Origin: Desulfuromonadales bacterium
GTDB lineage: Bacteria; Desulfobacterota; Desulfuromonadia; Desulfuromonadales; BM103
Assembly (NCBI GenBank): GCA_030145205.1
Contig: JAQYVZ010000021.1
Span: 1 to 64,000, forward strand
Direction of reading: 5' to 3'
Length of the DNA: 64,000 bases
Both the position numbers and the translations under genes were made by a program. Of this stretch, positions 25,068-33,810 are shown piece after piece. The notes beneath the pieces were generated by a model that saw only the letters and a program-made list of their open reading frames with translations, was not told the origin of the DNA and made no database searches. Position 1 is the first letter of the stretch. Each line of letters begins with the position of its first letter.

Positions 25068-26411
25068 TCAATAGGTCACGTCGATCTGCGCGCTGGCCAT
25101 TTCAACGCTTTCCACCGGCGGCACTTCCTGATCGGAACGCTGCTGCATCGCATCAAGCGTAGCCTGACTGAACGAACGGTACATCAGACGGGTATTGACC
25201 GTGTAGTCGCCCTTCGCCGGCAGTGGGATCCGGTACACTTCCGTATCTTTACCGTTGGCCGGAATGCGCCGGTCGTAGCCGATACCCTGAGCACGCCAGC
25301 TCTTGCCGGTGAGTTGCCCCTTGTCATCGAGGAACAACAGCCGGAAGAAGGTCGCATCGGGGTCGACATGGTTGTTGGCGAGGATCTGCCCTGAGCTGAA
25401 CACCGATGTGTTGCTTTGGTCAAGCACCTCGACCTGCAGCCACATTTTTCGGATGTAAGTGGTTCCGGTTGGAATTTTGTGGCCGGCACCAACGTTGCGG
25501 ACATCGACCGTCAACTCGAGAGTCCCGTCCTCGCCAACTGTGTCAGACAGCTCGACAACGGCCGCCGCCTTCAGAAATTCGCGTGACATCTGCGCCTGTT
25601 CGGTGTGCCCCACCGCATCCTGCATGTAGGAACCGCCACCGGTAAAACCGTGGAAGGCCACGTTGTCGCGACGCGCTCCCATTAAGGCCGACCGCCCCGG
25701 GTTCTGGCTGATGCCAGGACCGGGCGTCATGTGGCACTTCTGGCAGGTAATGCCCTGTTGGCCGTAATCGTTGGTCCGCCAGTCCTCGTAGGTATCGATG
25801 ATATGAACGCCGTTGGCGGGATGCACGACCATGTGGCAGGCTCCGCAGAATTCCGCCTGGGTATGCAATTCAGAAGATTCAATCTCATGGTACAGCGAGC
25901 GACCGTCTCCGCGCGGCCCTTTCTTGACGGGACCAGGCTCGGAGATGTGCCCCATGTTGTAAAGCTGCTCGACCCCTTTCACGGTATGGCAGAAATCGCA
26001 GGAGATCCCACGCCGCGAAGTGTCATCGAAAGCGCTGCCGTCGGCGGGAGGCAATAGCCCGGTTCGCGCAGCGATCGGCGCATGACAAGGCCCGCACAGC
26101 ATATCGGTGGCGCCATCGGTTTCCCGGTGGCCCAGCATGTAATCATCCTGGTACCACTTGTCCTCCCAAGCGGCGGCATGCATGGATTTCGACCAAGCAT
26201 CGACAATCGCACTGTGACATCCCCGGCACGACCTAGGGCTGTCGAACGCGCCCGGCTCAAACAGCTGGGGTGCCGACTCTTCAACTGCAACAGCCGCTGC
26301 GGGCGGTGCCGCGACAGTGTCTTGCTTTGTATCAACCGGTGCCGGCGCAACACATCCTGCAGACAGACAAAGAATAACCGCCGAAATCAATCCGAAAAAA
26401 CGCGTGTCCAT
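25068..26411 (-). CDS. five-haem c-type cytochrome lipoprotein
   Basis: The 447-residue product starts MDTRFFGLISAVILCLSAGC, a lipoprotein signal with Cys20 as lipid site. Five CXXCH haem sites follow: CRGCH, CGPCH, CDFCH, CGACH and CQKCH, all in the N-terminal half. The C-terminal half is a beta-rich domain (ELTVDVRNVGAGHKIPTGTTYIRKMWLQVEV) seen in the cytochrome c554-like multihaem proteins of metal-reducing bacteria. It should sit on the periplasmic face of a membrane and carry electrons. The start follows GGAGATTGTT. A longer frame upstream is rejected because the signal peptide starts here. Confidence 0.9.
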   Translation of the reverse strand: MDTRFFGLISAVILCLSAGCVAPAPVDTKQDTVAAPPAAAVAVEESAPQLFEPGAFDSPRSCRGCHSAIVDAWSKSMHAAAWEDKWYQDDYMLGHRETDGATDMLCGPCHAPIAARTGLLPPADGSAFDDTSRRGISCDFCHTVKGVEQLYNMGHISEPGPVKKGPRGDGRSLYHEIESSELHTQAEFCGACHMVVHPANGVHIIDTYEDWRTNDYGQQGITCQKCHMTPGPGISQNPGRSALMGARRDNVAFHGFTGGGSYMQDAVGHTEQAQMSREFLKAAAVVELSDTVGEDGTLELTVDVRNVGAGHKIPTGTTYIRKMWLQVEVLDQSNTSVFSSGQILANNHVDPDATFFRLLFLDDKGQLTGKSWRAQGIGYDRRIPANGKDTEVYRIPLPAKGDYTVNTRLMYRSFSQATLDAMQQRSDQEVPPVESVEMASAQIDVTY

Positions 26412-26447
26412 AACAATCTCCTCACTCAAAAAAAATAAGATATTGCT

Positions 26448-26476
26448 AATGTAGCGGGACAAACGACAATCGTCAA
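26448..26476 (-). promoter_or_regulatory. sigma-70-type promoter of the five-haem cytochrome gene
   Basis: On the minus strand TTGACG (26471-26476) and TACATT (26448-26453) are separated by 17 bases, about 40 bases before the start codon. Confidence 0.55.
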
Positions 26477-26480
26477 GGTC

Positions 26481-26530
26481 CGGAGTGGGGGGAGTGCCCG
26501 GTTTCGGGAACATTCACAATTGTGTACCTC
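26481..26530. repeat. degenerate REP copy
   Basis: GGAGTGGGGGGAGTGCCCGG is followed by a weak palindrome GGAACATTCACAATTGTGTA. The similarity to the family is partial. Confidence 0.45.
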
Positions 26531-26598
26531 AAACAAAACAAGCGCTCCATACCAATGTCTTTGACAGTGCCTCCAGCCAATTGTGCGTGGAGGGCGCT

Positions 26599-26640
26599 GG
26601 GGCCGGGGACACTCCCACAATAGTGTCCCGCAGGAGATTC
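26599..26640. repeat. REP/BIME-type palindromic repeat copy
   Basis: GGGGCCG precedes a palindrome at 26606-26629 with arms GGGACACT/AGTGTCCC, then GCAGGAG. Confidence 0.8.
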
Positions 26641-26784
26641 CCCCATTGCTTGCACAGAAGCACCTCTCCCGTTACAATTCCTCCATGGTTTTGGTTTTCT
26701 TTTGAACTTGGGTGATATATTCCCTATTTCAATCATTGACTCGGTCAAAACATTAATCAAACCGCCCATGAGAGGATCCCCCCC

Positions 26785-27084
26785 ATGAAAAAATTGGCCA
26801 CCGTTTGTCTCTTCAGTTCTCTGTGCCTGCTCGCCAACCCCGCCTTTGCTGACGTCACTTATCGCTGCACATACGGGCAGCAAGAACGCACCATCAGCGT
26901 TGTGTACCAGGATCAGGAGACGAAAGTCCCCTGTGAAGTCCGTTACCAGAAAGATGGTGCCACGGAAATACTCTGGAGCGCTCAGAATGAAGCCGGTTAC
27001 TGTGAAGAGAAGGCAGGGGCGTTTGCGGAAAAACAGCGTGGCTGGGGCTGGATCTGTACTGAGACTGATGAAGCAGGCATGTAG
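26785..27084 (+). CDS. small secreted protein of unknown function
   Basis: The 99-residue product has a clear signal peptide cleaved after NPAFA (residue 22). The mature part of about 77 residues starts DVTYRCTYGQQERTISVVYQ and has four cysteines, probably two disulfides, with alternating short strands (PCEVRYQKDG, ILWSAQNEAGYCEEKAGAFAE). AGAGGATCCCCCC precedes the ATG. It is probably periplasmic. I do not recognise the family. It stands alone between REP copies and converges on fhs. Confidence 0.65.
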   Translation: MKKLATVCLFSSLCLLANPAFADVTYRCTYGQQERTISVVYQDQETKVPCEVRYQKDGATEILWSAQNEAGYCEEKAGAFAEKQRGWGWICTETDEAGM

Positions 27085-27100
27085 GAAAGCCGTTAAAACT

Positions 27101-27135
27101 CCACCCGGGGACACTCAAAATTGAGTGCCCCCGGA
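27101..27135. repeat. REP palindrome between convergent genes
   Basis: Arms GGGACACTC/GAGTGCCCC around AAAATT at 27108-27131. Confidence 0.75.
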
Positions 27136-27143
27136 GAGGAACC

Positions 27144-28808
27144 CTATTCCAACCCGGCAATCGTGCCATCTTCAAGCAGCTGCCAACGTTCGGCCGCCGG
27201 ATGTTTCGGCAACCCCGGCATGCGCAAAATGTCTCCGGTCAGGACCACCAGGAATCCGGCTCCGGAATTGATCTGAACACCACTGACCGTGATATCAAAA
27301 TGACGCGGGCGGCCGATCAGACCAGGATCGTCGGAGAGGGAGCCGGGTGCCTTGGCGATACAGACCGGCAAATCATTGAAACCGCACTTCTCGATCTGCT
27401 GCAAATCCTTTTCGGCCTGTTTGGTGAAGGCGACATCGTCGGCGCCGTAGATCTCCCGGCTAATGATCCGGATTTTTTCCGCAACCGGCAGTTCAAGGGG
27501 GTATAGCGGCTGCCAGGGTTGACTCTGTGCGGCCACCTGCATCACCTGTTCGGCCAGCGTCACGGCGCCCGCCCCCCCGGCGGCATAGTGGTCGCACAGG
27601 GCGAAGCGAACCTTCAGCTCCCGGCAGCGGGCCTCAATCAAGGCATGCTCCTCTGGATGGTCGCTGTCAAACCGGTTGAGGGCGACCACCGGTTCCTTGT
27701 TGAATTTACGGACGTTCTCGACATGTTTGTCGAGATTGCTTAACCCCTGACGCAGGGCCTCCGGATTCTTCTGCTCCAGCAGCTCCTTGTTCTGGCCGCC
27801 GTGCCGTTTCAACGCCCTGGTCGTGGTCACCAGGACGACGACCACAGGGTCCAACCCTCCCAGCCAGCACTTGATGTCGAAGAATTTTTCCGCCCCCAGG
27901 TCGAAACCGAAGCCGGCCTCGGTGATGGCCCAGTCAGCAGAGTGCTGCGCCACCCGGGTGGCGAGCAGGCTGTTGCAGCCATGGGCGATATTGGCGAAGG
28001 GTCCGCCGTGGACCAGGGCGGGCACGCCTTCCAGGGTCTGCACCAGGTTGGGGTGGAGCGCATCGCGCAGCAGAGCGAGCATGGCCCCGGTGACCTGCAG
28101 CTGTCTGGCAAAGACCGGTTCGCCGGCATAGGTGAACGCGACCAGGGTATTGTCCAGTCGACGGCGAAAATCTTCCGGGCCGGACGTCAGGCAGAGCATG
28201 GCCATGACCTCGGAGGCCGCGGTGATGTCGAAGCCGCCTTCCCGCGGGATGCCCTGCTGTTTGCCGCCCAAACCCAGCACGATATGACGCAGGCTGCGAT
28301 CGTTCATGTCGATGACCCGCCGCCAGAGGACCCGGCGCGGATCGATATTCAAGGGATTTCCCTGGTAGATCTGATTGTCGATGATCGCCGAAAGCAGGTT
28401 GTTGGCGCTGGTGACGGCATGAAAGTCGCCGGTGAAATGCAGGTTGATCCGCTCCGCCGGGAGGATCTGGCTGTAGCCACCCCCAGTCGCCCCGCCTTTC
28501 ATGCCCAGACAGGGACCGAGGGACGGCTCGCGCAGCGCCAGGCAGACCGATTCCCCCATTCTGGAGAACGCCTGCCCCAGACCAATCGTGGTGGTCGTCT
28601 TGCCTTCTCCCGCCGCCGTCGGGGTCGTGGCCGACACCAGCACCAGGCGCCCTTGTTTCGTGGAGGGCCGGTTCAGGGCGTTGATATGGATTTTTGCCAT
28701 ATCAGCGCCATAGGGAAGCAGATCGTCCTTGTCGATGCCGAGTTGATCGGCAATCTGTGCAATCGGTTTCGGCTGCGCCTGGCGGCGAATTTCGACTCCG
28801 CTTAGCAT
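27144..28808 (-). CDS. fhs: formate-tetrahydrofolate ligase
   Basis: The 554-residue protein has the full set of family motifs: TPTAAGEGKTTTTIGLGQAF (P-loop-like ATP site), FTGDFHAVTSANNLL, RREGGFDITAASEVMA-type region, VLVTTTRALKRHGG and PGSLSDDPGLIGRPRHFDITV. It joins formate and tetrahydrofolate with ATP to give 10-formyl-THF, a one-carbon entry step of the Wood-Ljungdahl or purine pathways in anaerobes. It is a single gene. A TATAAT -10 box lies 36 bases before the start. Confidence 0.96.
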   Translation of the reverse strand: MLSGVEIRRQAQPKPIAQIADQLGIDKDDLLPYGADMAKIHINALNRPSTKQGRLVLVSATTPTAAGEGKTTTTIGLGQAFSRMGESVCLALREPSLGPCLGMKGGATGGGYSQILPAERINLHFTGDFHAVTSANNLLSAIIDNQIYQGNPLNIDPRRVLWRRVIDMNDRSLRHIVLGLGGKQQGIPREGGFDITAASEVMAMLCLTSGPEDFRRRLDNTLVAFTYAGEPVFARQLQVTGAMLALLRDALHPNLVQTLEGVPALVHGGPFANIAHGCNSLLATRVAQHSADWAITEAGFGFDLGAEKFFDIKCWLGGLDPVVVVLVTTTRALKRHGGQNKELLEQKNPEALRQGLSNLDKHVENVRKFNKEPVVALNRFDSDHPEEHALIEARCRELKVRFALCDHYAAGGAGAVTLAEQVMQVAAQSQPWQPLYPLELPVAEKIRIISREIYGADDVAFTKQAEKDLQQIEKCGFNDLPVCIAKAPGSLSDDPGLIGRPRHFDITVSGVQINSGAGFLVVLTGDILRMPGLPKHPAAERWQLLEDGTIAGLE

Positions 28809-28843
28809 GCGACATCCTTTCGACCGGCAAATGGATGGTTTTA

Positions 28844-28849
28844 ATTATA
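28844..28849 (-). promoter_or_regulatory. -10 element of the fhs promoter
   Basis: A perfect TATAAT is present on the minus strand. The -35 region at the expected distance falls in the adjoining REP copy and is poor (GTGTGA), so the repeat may have replaced the original element. Confidence 0.5.
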
Positions 28850-28858
28850 CCTCTCTTG

Positions 28859-28902
28859 TGGAGCACTCACACGAGTGAGCCCCACAAAAGTGTCCCACCA
28901 GG
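28859..28902. repeat. REP copy overlapping the fhs promoter region
   Basis: GAGCACTCACACGAGTGAGC is a shortened palindrome, followed by the half-site AAAAGTGTCCCACCAGG. Confidence 0.65.
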
Positions 28903-28999
28903 ATCATTCTGTCCCCGAAACGACCCTTCCACGACTTTTCCTGTTACAGTTTAGAGACAAGATCTCGCTGTCGTCGGCTCTCCACAGAAGGAGAAGATC

Positions 29000-29740
29000 G
29001 TGGTTCGATACCTCGTCATATTCCTGATGCTGCTTGCCCCCCCGGTGCTTGCGGAAGACAGCATCAGCCTCACCCCTTACACGGCCACCTATGCGTTCCA
29101 TTACCGTGGTTTCAAAGCTGGGCTGATCCATTTCGAGCTGACCCCAAAGGCCGACAACACCTACGTTTACACAACCCGCGTAGAGCCCGGCATGCTGGCG
29201 CGGCTCGTGGTGAGTCCGGACGCCATTGAGCAAACGGTCGTGCAGATCGATGACCATGGGGTGCGCCCCCTCTCCTGGATGAGCGAAGACGGAAAGTCGT
29301 CTACGGACGATGACGGCAAGCTGGTCTTCGACTGGGCGGCGCAGCGGGTGTCCGGTACGGTGGAGGATCAAACCGTGACACTGCCGACCAGGCCGGGCCT
29401 GCAGGATCGCCTGTCGATGCAAATCGCGGTTCTGGTCGCGCTGCTGCAGGACGCACCGCCCGCACCGATCACGATGATCGACGGCGACCGCATCAAGCTT
29501 TACAGCTATACCTACAAAAAGACGTTACAGCTCGACACCGCCGCCGGCCACTTCAACACACTGCTCTATGAAAGCACCCGCCACGGCTCCAGCCGCCTCA
29601 AGCGTATTTATCATGCACCGGCACTCGGCTACCTCCCGGTTCGGCTCGAAACCATGAGGAAAGGTAAACGGGATTCGGTCTTGGAGCTGATGGCCGTCAC
29701 GCCGAAAGAAGGAGCCGGGGCCGGGGACACTCAAAATTGA
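29000..29740 (+). CDS. DUF3108 periplasmic protein
   Basis: The GTG start at 29000 follows AGAAGGAGAAGATC. The 246-residue product has a signal peptide (LMLLAPPVLAED) and the DUF3108 pattern: YTATYAFHYRGFKAGLIHFEL, YTTRVEPGMLARLV, KLVFDWAAQRVSGTV, and the C-terminal IYHAPALGYLPVRLE. The fold is a beta-rich periplasmic domain of unknown function, related to envelope or lipid-linked proteins. The last residues GAGAGDTQN are encoded by a palindromic repeat that replaced the natural end. Confidence 0.85.
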   Translation: MVRYLVIFLMLLAPPVLAEDSISLTPYTATYAFHYRGFKAGLIHFELTPKADNTYVYTTRVEPGMLARLVVSPDAIEQTVVQIDDHGVRPLSWMSEDGKSSTDDDGKLVFDWAAQRVSGTVEDQTVTLPTRPGLQDRLSMQIAVLVALLQDAPPAPITMIDGDRIKLYSYTYKKTLQLDTAAGHFNTLLYESTRHGSSRLKRIYHAPALGYLPVRLETMRKGKRDSVLELMAVTPKEGAGAGDTQN

Positions 29741-29752
29741 GGGTCTCGCGAG
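29711..29752. repeat. REP copy overlapping the end of the DUF3108 gene
   Basis: GGAGCCGG and GGGGACACTC are followed by loop AAAATT and a decayed right arm GAGGGTCTCGCGAGG. The gene's TGA lies inside the repeat. Confidence 0.8.
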
Positions 29753-29943
29753 GATGTCTCCCGCCATTGCCGACTTGAGAATATTCAACGCAACGACATT
29801 GACACCCCAATTCCTTATGTCATGCTGATTAGACAGCGCACATGGGCAGGGCATAACATAATAATTTTTGGGTCATTTTATCCGTTTCCGCTACCAACAT
29901 AAAAAGGCGGTCGTCCAATTAACTCCTTTCAGTGAGGTGAGCC

Positions 29944-30540
29944 ATGTTCGGGTCAATCCAAATCTTTAAAGGTTTTCGCGTTGCTGCTCTTTGCAGTGTG
30001 TTGGTCTTGAGTGTCGCTGCTGTTGGAAATACTGCGCCGGTGCGAGTGACACCCTCTGCCACCCCTTTAACCCCGAAGGTACCGACTGCTGTGGAAGTCC
30101 CCACAGTTCAAGAGGCGGTGACACCAGATGTTATTAAACCGCTGAACCCCGTTTCCCTGAAAATACTCAACCTTTCGATCTCTCCAATCGTCGGAGGGAC
30201 GATGCCGGTCGGTTCGAGTGCAACATTCGGTTTTATCATTCAAAACGTTGGGATTGGAAAGGTCCAGTTGGGGACAACCTATTCTATAGCTTGTACGGTG
30301 CTCTCAGGCCCCAACCCCTGCCCGTTGGCATCTTCGACCGGCCAGATCCCGCAGCTTTTGCCCTCCCAGAGCAAATCATATACGTTCATAGGAACGACGG
30401 GTGCACAGCCCGGAGAGTATCGACTCACTGTGACAACCAGCCTCGGCAGCCCAGGAAGACCACCCCATATTGATTTCACAGTACCAGGACTCGCGGCTCC
30501 CGCTAAGGCTCCCAAACCTTCTTTGAAACTGAAGAAATAA
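29944..30540 (+). CDS. secreted protein with a CARDB-like beta domain
   Basis: The ATG follows GTGAGGTGAGCC. The 198-residue product has a signal peptide ending near VGNTA (residue 30), a proline- and threonine-rich linker to about residue 75, then an Ig-like domain (SLKILNLSISPIVGGTMPVG, ATFGFIIQNVGIGKVQLG, LPSQSKSYTFIGT, PGEYRLTVTTSLG), which resembles CARDB/NEW3-type adhesion modules. It ends in a lysine-rich tail. It is the first of several secreted proteins up to 37.5 kb. No function is assigned. Confidence 0.65.
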   Translation: MFGSIQIFKGFRVAALCSVLVLSVAAVGNTAPVRVTPSATPLTPKVPTAVEVPTVQEAVTPDVIKPLNPVSLKILNLSISPIVGGTMPVGSSATFGFIIQNVGIGKVQLGTTYSIACTVLSGPNPCPLASSTGQIPQLLPSQSKSYTFIGTTGAQPGEYRLTVTTSLGSPGRPPHIDFTVPGLAAPAKAPKPSLKLKK

Positions 30541-30552
30541 TCGGAAACGAAA

Positions 30553-30612
30553 ACGGGGACACTTACACGTAGGTGTCCCCGGTAAGTGTCCCGCAGAAGT
30601 GTCCCCGATGCC
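30553..30612. repeat. REP/BIME-type palindromic repeat copy
   Basis: Palindrome at 30556-30579 with arms GGGACACTT/AGGTGTCCC and loop ACACGT, then GGTAAGTGTCCC and GCAGAAGTGTCCCC, nearly identical to the 9.59 and 19.92 kb units. Confidence 0.88.
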
Positions 30613-30706
30613 CGATGTCGCAACGAGATCCTGACCAAAGTCGCTGTGCTATGATGGTGACCTTGAGTCTTGGATAACTCTCTGAACGCAAGGATAACCG
30701 AATCGT

Positions 30707-31195
30707 ATGCCGAGCCCTCGACACAGCTGTCTTGTCGTCATCATCCTTTGCTGCGGCCTTGTCTCTGCGTCTTGTGCCGCAGAGAAGTCGGCGACCCCGC
30801 GGATCGCCGAGGCCGGGATGAGAGCTTGCCCAGACTCGCCCAACTGCGTCTCCAGTGATGCTCGAGACGAGAAGCACCACATCGCACCACTGACGTTTTC
30901 GATTCCTGTTGCAGAGGCCTGGCAATTGTTGAAAGAGCAGGTTGCAAAGCTTCCGCGCACGGTCGTCGTCACTGAAAAGCCCGGCTATCTTCACGTGGAG
31001 TGTCGCAGTGCGCTGTTTGGTTTTGTCGATGACCTGGAGTTTCACCTGCGGGCTGCGCAAGGGCTTATTGCCATCCGTTCCGCCGCGCGAACCGGCTATT
31101 ACGATTTTGGCGCCAATCGGCAGCGCGTCGAGGATCTGCGGGCGGCGTTCCTTCAGGCGGGTGGTGATGTTGCGCCGCGGAGTCAAGGAGGTTAA
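30707..31195 (+). CDS. DUF1499 lipoprotein
   Basis: The 162-residue product has a lipoprotein-like signal (VVIILCCGLVSASC) followed by the DUF1499 pattern: RACPDSPNCVSSDA, AWQLLKEQVAKLPRT, YLHVECRSALFGFVDDLEFHL and IRSAARTGYYDFGANRQRVEDLRAAF. The domain is common in bacteria and chloroplasts; no activity is established. The stop at 31193-31195 is followed within four bases by the start of the next secreted protein, so the two are co-transcribed. Confidence 0.85.
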   Translation: MPSPRHSCLVVIILCCGLVSASCAAEKSATPRIAEAGMRACPDSPNCVSSDARDEKHHIAPLTFSIPVAEAWQLLKEQVAKLPRTVVVTEKPGYLHVECRSALFGFVDDLEFHLRAAQGLIAIRSAARTGYYDFGANRQRVEDLRAAFLQAGGDVAPRSQGG

Positions 31196-31198
31196 ATC

Positions 31199-31852
31199 AT
31201 GAAACCACTCATCCGATTGGTCAGCCTGACGGTCCTGCTTGTAGCTTTCCTCTTGCCGGTTCCAGAGGCGAACACTGCGGCGATCAGCAAAGCGGCGACG
31301 CTCGCTCCAGCGGCGGCGGCAGAACTCGAGAAGGATCCTGCCGCCCCCAAGGCGATCTCCACGAAACCATCCGTTCGGAGCCTCCCCAAAGGTACCCCCC
31401 CCAGATTGAAGCCGAAGGGGCTGGCTCAACCGCAGAAGACGACCATCGGCCGGCCGCAACAGGTCCCCGGGGCGGGAGGGCTGGGAGAGGAGATCCCGAT
31501 CCCCAATGATTCGGAGGTCGGAATCAGCCTCCCTGGCAGTGAAAGCTCAGCTCTGACAGTCGGTGGAGCGGATGATAAACATGAGCAAGAAGCCGACGAT
31601 GTCGCTGACCGCATCATGTCAAATCCTAAGCCAAAAACGGCCAGAGGCCTTTCACCTGGGACCGAGGTTGGGAAAAAGCCTGACAGCGACCCGGCTGGTC
31701 CGGTCTCGAATCAAATGGCTCCAGGGAGCGCGGTCAGTTTGGACCCCAGAGATGATCCTGGTGGCCCGGTATCGAACCTGGGGAGCCCCGGTGCTGACGT
31801 CGGTTTAGATCCGCGTGATGATCCTGCAGGTCCGGTTTCTGTGGGGCAGTAG
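31199..31852 (+). CDS. secreted low-complexity protein with C-terminal repeats
   Basis: The 217-residue product begins three bases after the DUF1499 gene, with AGGAGG before the ATG. A signal peptide (VLLVAFLLPVPEANTA) is followed by an Ala/Pro/Lys-rich disordered region. Residues about 125-142 read DDKHEQEADDVADRIM, resembling the EADRVADRVM motif seen in front of DUF4157 (eCIS core) domains, although that domain is absent. The C-terminus has three copies of a unit DPxDDPxGPVSNxxxPG about 24 residues apart. Function is unknown. Confidence 0.6.
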   Translation: MKPLIRLVSLTVLLVAFLLPVPEANTAAISKAATLAPAAAAELEKDPAAPKAISTKPSVRSLPKGTPPRLKPKGLAQPQKTTIGRPQQVPGAGGLGEEIPIPNDSEVGISLPGSESSALTVGGADDKHEQEADDVADRIMSNPKPKTARGLSPGTEVGKKPDSDPAGPVSNQMAPGSAVSLDPRDDPGGPVSNLGSPGADVGLDPRDDPAGPVSVGQ

Positions 31853-31868
31853 TTGGCGGGAGGAGAGA

Positions 31869-32780
31869 TCAGGGCTGCAGCTCGGGCTCGGGCGTCCGCT
31901 GATGACCACCACTGCTGATCCAGACGCCTAAAAAAACCAGCCCACAGGCCAGCCACTGGAAGAAGTTCAGCCGGTCGCCGAGAATCAGCATCCCGAGGAT
32001 GACACAGAACACCGGAATCAGGTTGACGTAGCCCGCCGCCTGGCTGGCCGGCACCCGACTGACGCTGTAGTTGTAGCAGCCATAGGCACCGAAAGTGACA
32101 AAGGTGCCCAGGTAGACCACGGCCAGGGTCGCGGTCAGGCCGCCGCTGGCCTGGAAGCCAACCTCCGGCAACAGCAGGAAGGGAAAGAAGAACACGCTGC
32201 CGACGAAGGCCTGGAAGGCGGTCAGAAACAGCGGCGGGTAGTTGCTGGTCAGATGTTTCAGCGACACGGTGTAGCCCGCCGCGCAGACCATAGCGAGAAA
32301 TTCACAGAAATTGCCGAGCAGCGGGTTGGGGGCGTTTACGCTGGCCTCGCTCGCCAGGCTCAACCAGACCGCGCCACAGATCGCCAGCCCAAAGCCGAAC
32401 AGGGTCTGGCGACTGATCCGCTCTTTCAGCCAGCCCCACGCCAGAATCGCCACCATCAGGGGTAGCATGGCGGTGATCATGCCCGCCTGCGAAGCGCTGG
32501 TCAGTTCCAGGGCCTTGGCTTCGAAGAGAAAATAGAGGCAGGGTTCGCTGACCGCCATGACTAGCAGATACTTGATATCGCGACGACGCCAGTTGAGCCT
32601 GCGGAACGACGAAACGAACAGCAGGAAGCAGAGGCTGGCGATGAACATGCGTCCGAAGATCACCTGCATCGGGTGAAACCCGCGAAACGCCAGCTTGATG
32701 GCGACAAAGGAGCTGGCCCAGAGCAGCATGGCCAGAATCAGGCTGAAGACCGGCAGCAGCCGGCGCGTGTTTTCGGTCAC
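31869..32780 (-). CDS. EamA/DMT-family transporter
   Basis: The 303-residue product has ten hydrophobic helices arranged as two EamA repeats, with typical stretches LLWASSFVAIKLAFRGFHP in the first helix, ALELTSASQAGMITAMLPL, and in the second half GYTVSLKHLTSNYPPLF and RVPASQAAGYVNLIPVF. The family exports or imports small metabolites, often amino acids. The substrate cannot be read from sequence. Convergent with the preceding gene by only 16 bases. Confidence 0.9.
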   Translation of the reverse strand: MTENTRRLLPVFSLILAMLLWASSFVAIKLAFRGFHPMQVIFGRMFIASLCFLLFVSSFRRLNWRRRDIKYLLVMAVSEPCLYFLFEAKALELTSASQAGMITAMLPLMVAILAWGWLKERISRQTLFGFGLAICGAVWLSLASEASVNAPNPLLGNFCEFLAMVCAAGYTVSLKHLTSNYPPLFLTAFQAFVGSVFFFPFLLLPEVGFQASGGLTATLAVVYLGTFVTFGAYGCYNYSVSRVPASQAAGYVNLIPVFCVILGMLILGDRLNFFQWLACGLVFLGVWISSGGHQRTPEPELQP

Positions 32781-33035
32781 AATTTAATGTTCTCTTGGCA
32801 AGAGGACTGGATTTTCGGTCGACAGAAGGGCTGGCACGTCCCTCACCCCATCTATGTTACGTCCGGATCACGTCTGGCGAGACGGCCACTCATTTTCTAC
32901 AGCAGGCCCGATAGCATGTCAAATCCTAACACCTGGGGATGTTTATAAGATTATGCGTTTCACCCGTTCGGGGTTAAACTGTTTATTCTGGTTCTGGCCC
33001 GGGGCAAAAAGCCTCCAATGGGGATGACTCTTTAA

Positions 33036-33716
33036 GTGAACAAAAACGCCGCACTCAATGCCAACCTGCAAATCCTGCTCGACGCTTACCACGCGCTGCT
33101 CGGTGAGATTGACGCCTGGTTCACGTCCTGTCTGCAGGCGGCTCCACCGGGGGCGCTCGCCTGCCGCGCAGGCTGCAGCGCCTGCTGCCGCGGGCTGTTC
33201 GATATCTCCCTGCTCGACGCCTTCCTGCTGCGCGTCGGCTTGGCACAGCTGCCGACCGATGTTCAAGAGCAGGTGCGGACCAAATGCCGCCTGCGACTGA
33301 CGGAGTTGCAGGCGCAGTGGCCGCAACTGCAGAATCCCTACATTCTGAACACCCTGCCCGACGAGAGCTGGACGGAGATGCCCGAAACGGATGAGACACC
33401 CTGCCCCCTGCTCGGCGATGACAACCTCTGCCTGGTCTTCGCCTTCCGGCCGATGACCTGCCGGCTGCACGGCCTCCCCAACATCGATCTCTCCGGCGAG
33501 GATTTCAGCACAGACATCTGCACCCTTCACTCCGGTGACCCGCACGCCCTGCCCGACACCGTGCTGCGCTGGCGCTTCCGCGAAAGCTTCAGCCGCGAGA
33601 TCACCCTGCTGCGCGCCTTTACCCTGCAGCTCACCGGCAATCCGACCAGCGAAGCGGACACCTTCATCCCGTTGGCTCTCTTGGCGGATTACGATTGCTT
33701 CGAACCGGGGGACTGA
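33036..33716 (+). CDS. YkgJ-type cysteine-cluster protein
   Basis: The 226-residue product has the CxxxCxxCC cluster (LACRAGCSACCRGLFDIS, residues 43-60) and the downstream conserved cysteines CPLLGDDNLCLVFAFRPMTCRLHG and DICTLH that form the YkgJ (CxxCxxCC) metal- or Fe-S-binding family signature. The start is GTG at 33036 with weak upstream signals. The protein is cytoplasmic. The exact role of the family is not known. Confidence 0.8.
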   Translation: MNKNAALNANLQILLDAYHALLGEIDAWFTSCLQAAPPGALACRAGCSACCRGLFDISLLDAFLLRVGLAQLPTDVQEQVRTKCRLRLTELQAQWPQLQNPYILNTLPDESWTEMPETDETPCPLLGDDNLCLVFAFRPMTCRLHGLPNIDLSGEDFSTDICTLHSGDPHALPDTVLRWRFRESFSREITLLRAFTLQLTGNPTSEADTFIPLALLADYDCFEPGD

Positions 33717-33810
33717 AATACGTCTCTCCCGTTGAAGGTTGTATCCCCCAACCCATACGATAGAATGGCTTTATCCCCTTCCGGACAGGCACAACCGAAA
33801 GAGCCACGCC

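Larger units (their letters stand above)
26412..26784. other. intergenic region with promoter and two REP copies
   Basis: This gap contains the divergent promoter of the cytochrome gene at 26448-26476 and REP-like repeats at 26481-26530 and 26599-26640. No gene is apparent between 26640 and 26784. Confidence 0.6.

Noticed and set aside
26412-26520. GEMM-type riboswitch in front of the five-haem cytochrome
   Set aside because: The conserved core was looked for on the minus strand and not found; only a promoter and REP remnants are present.
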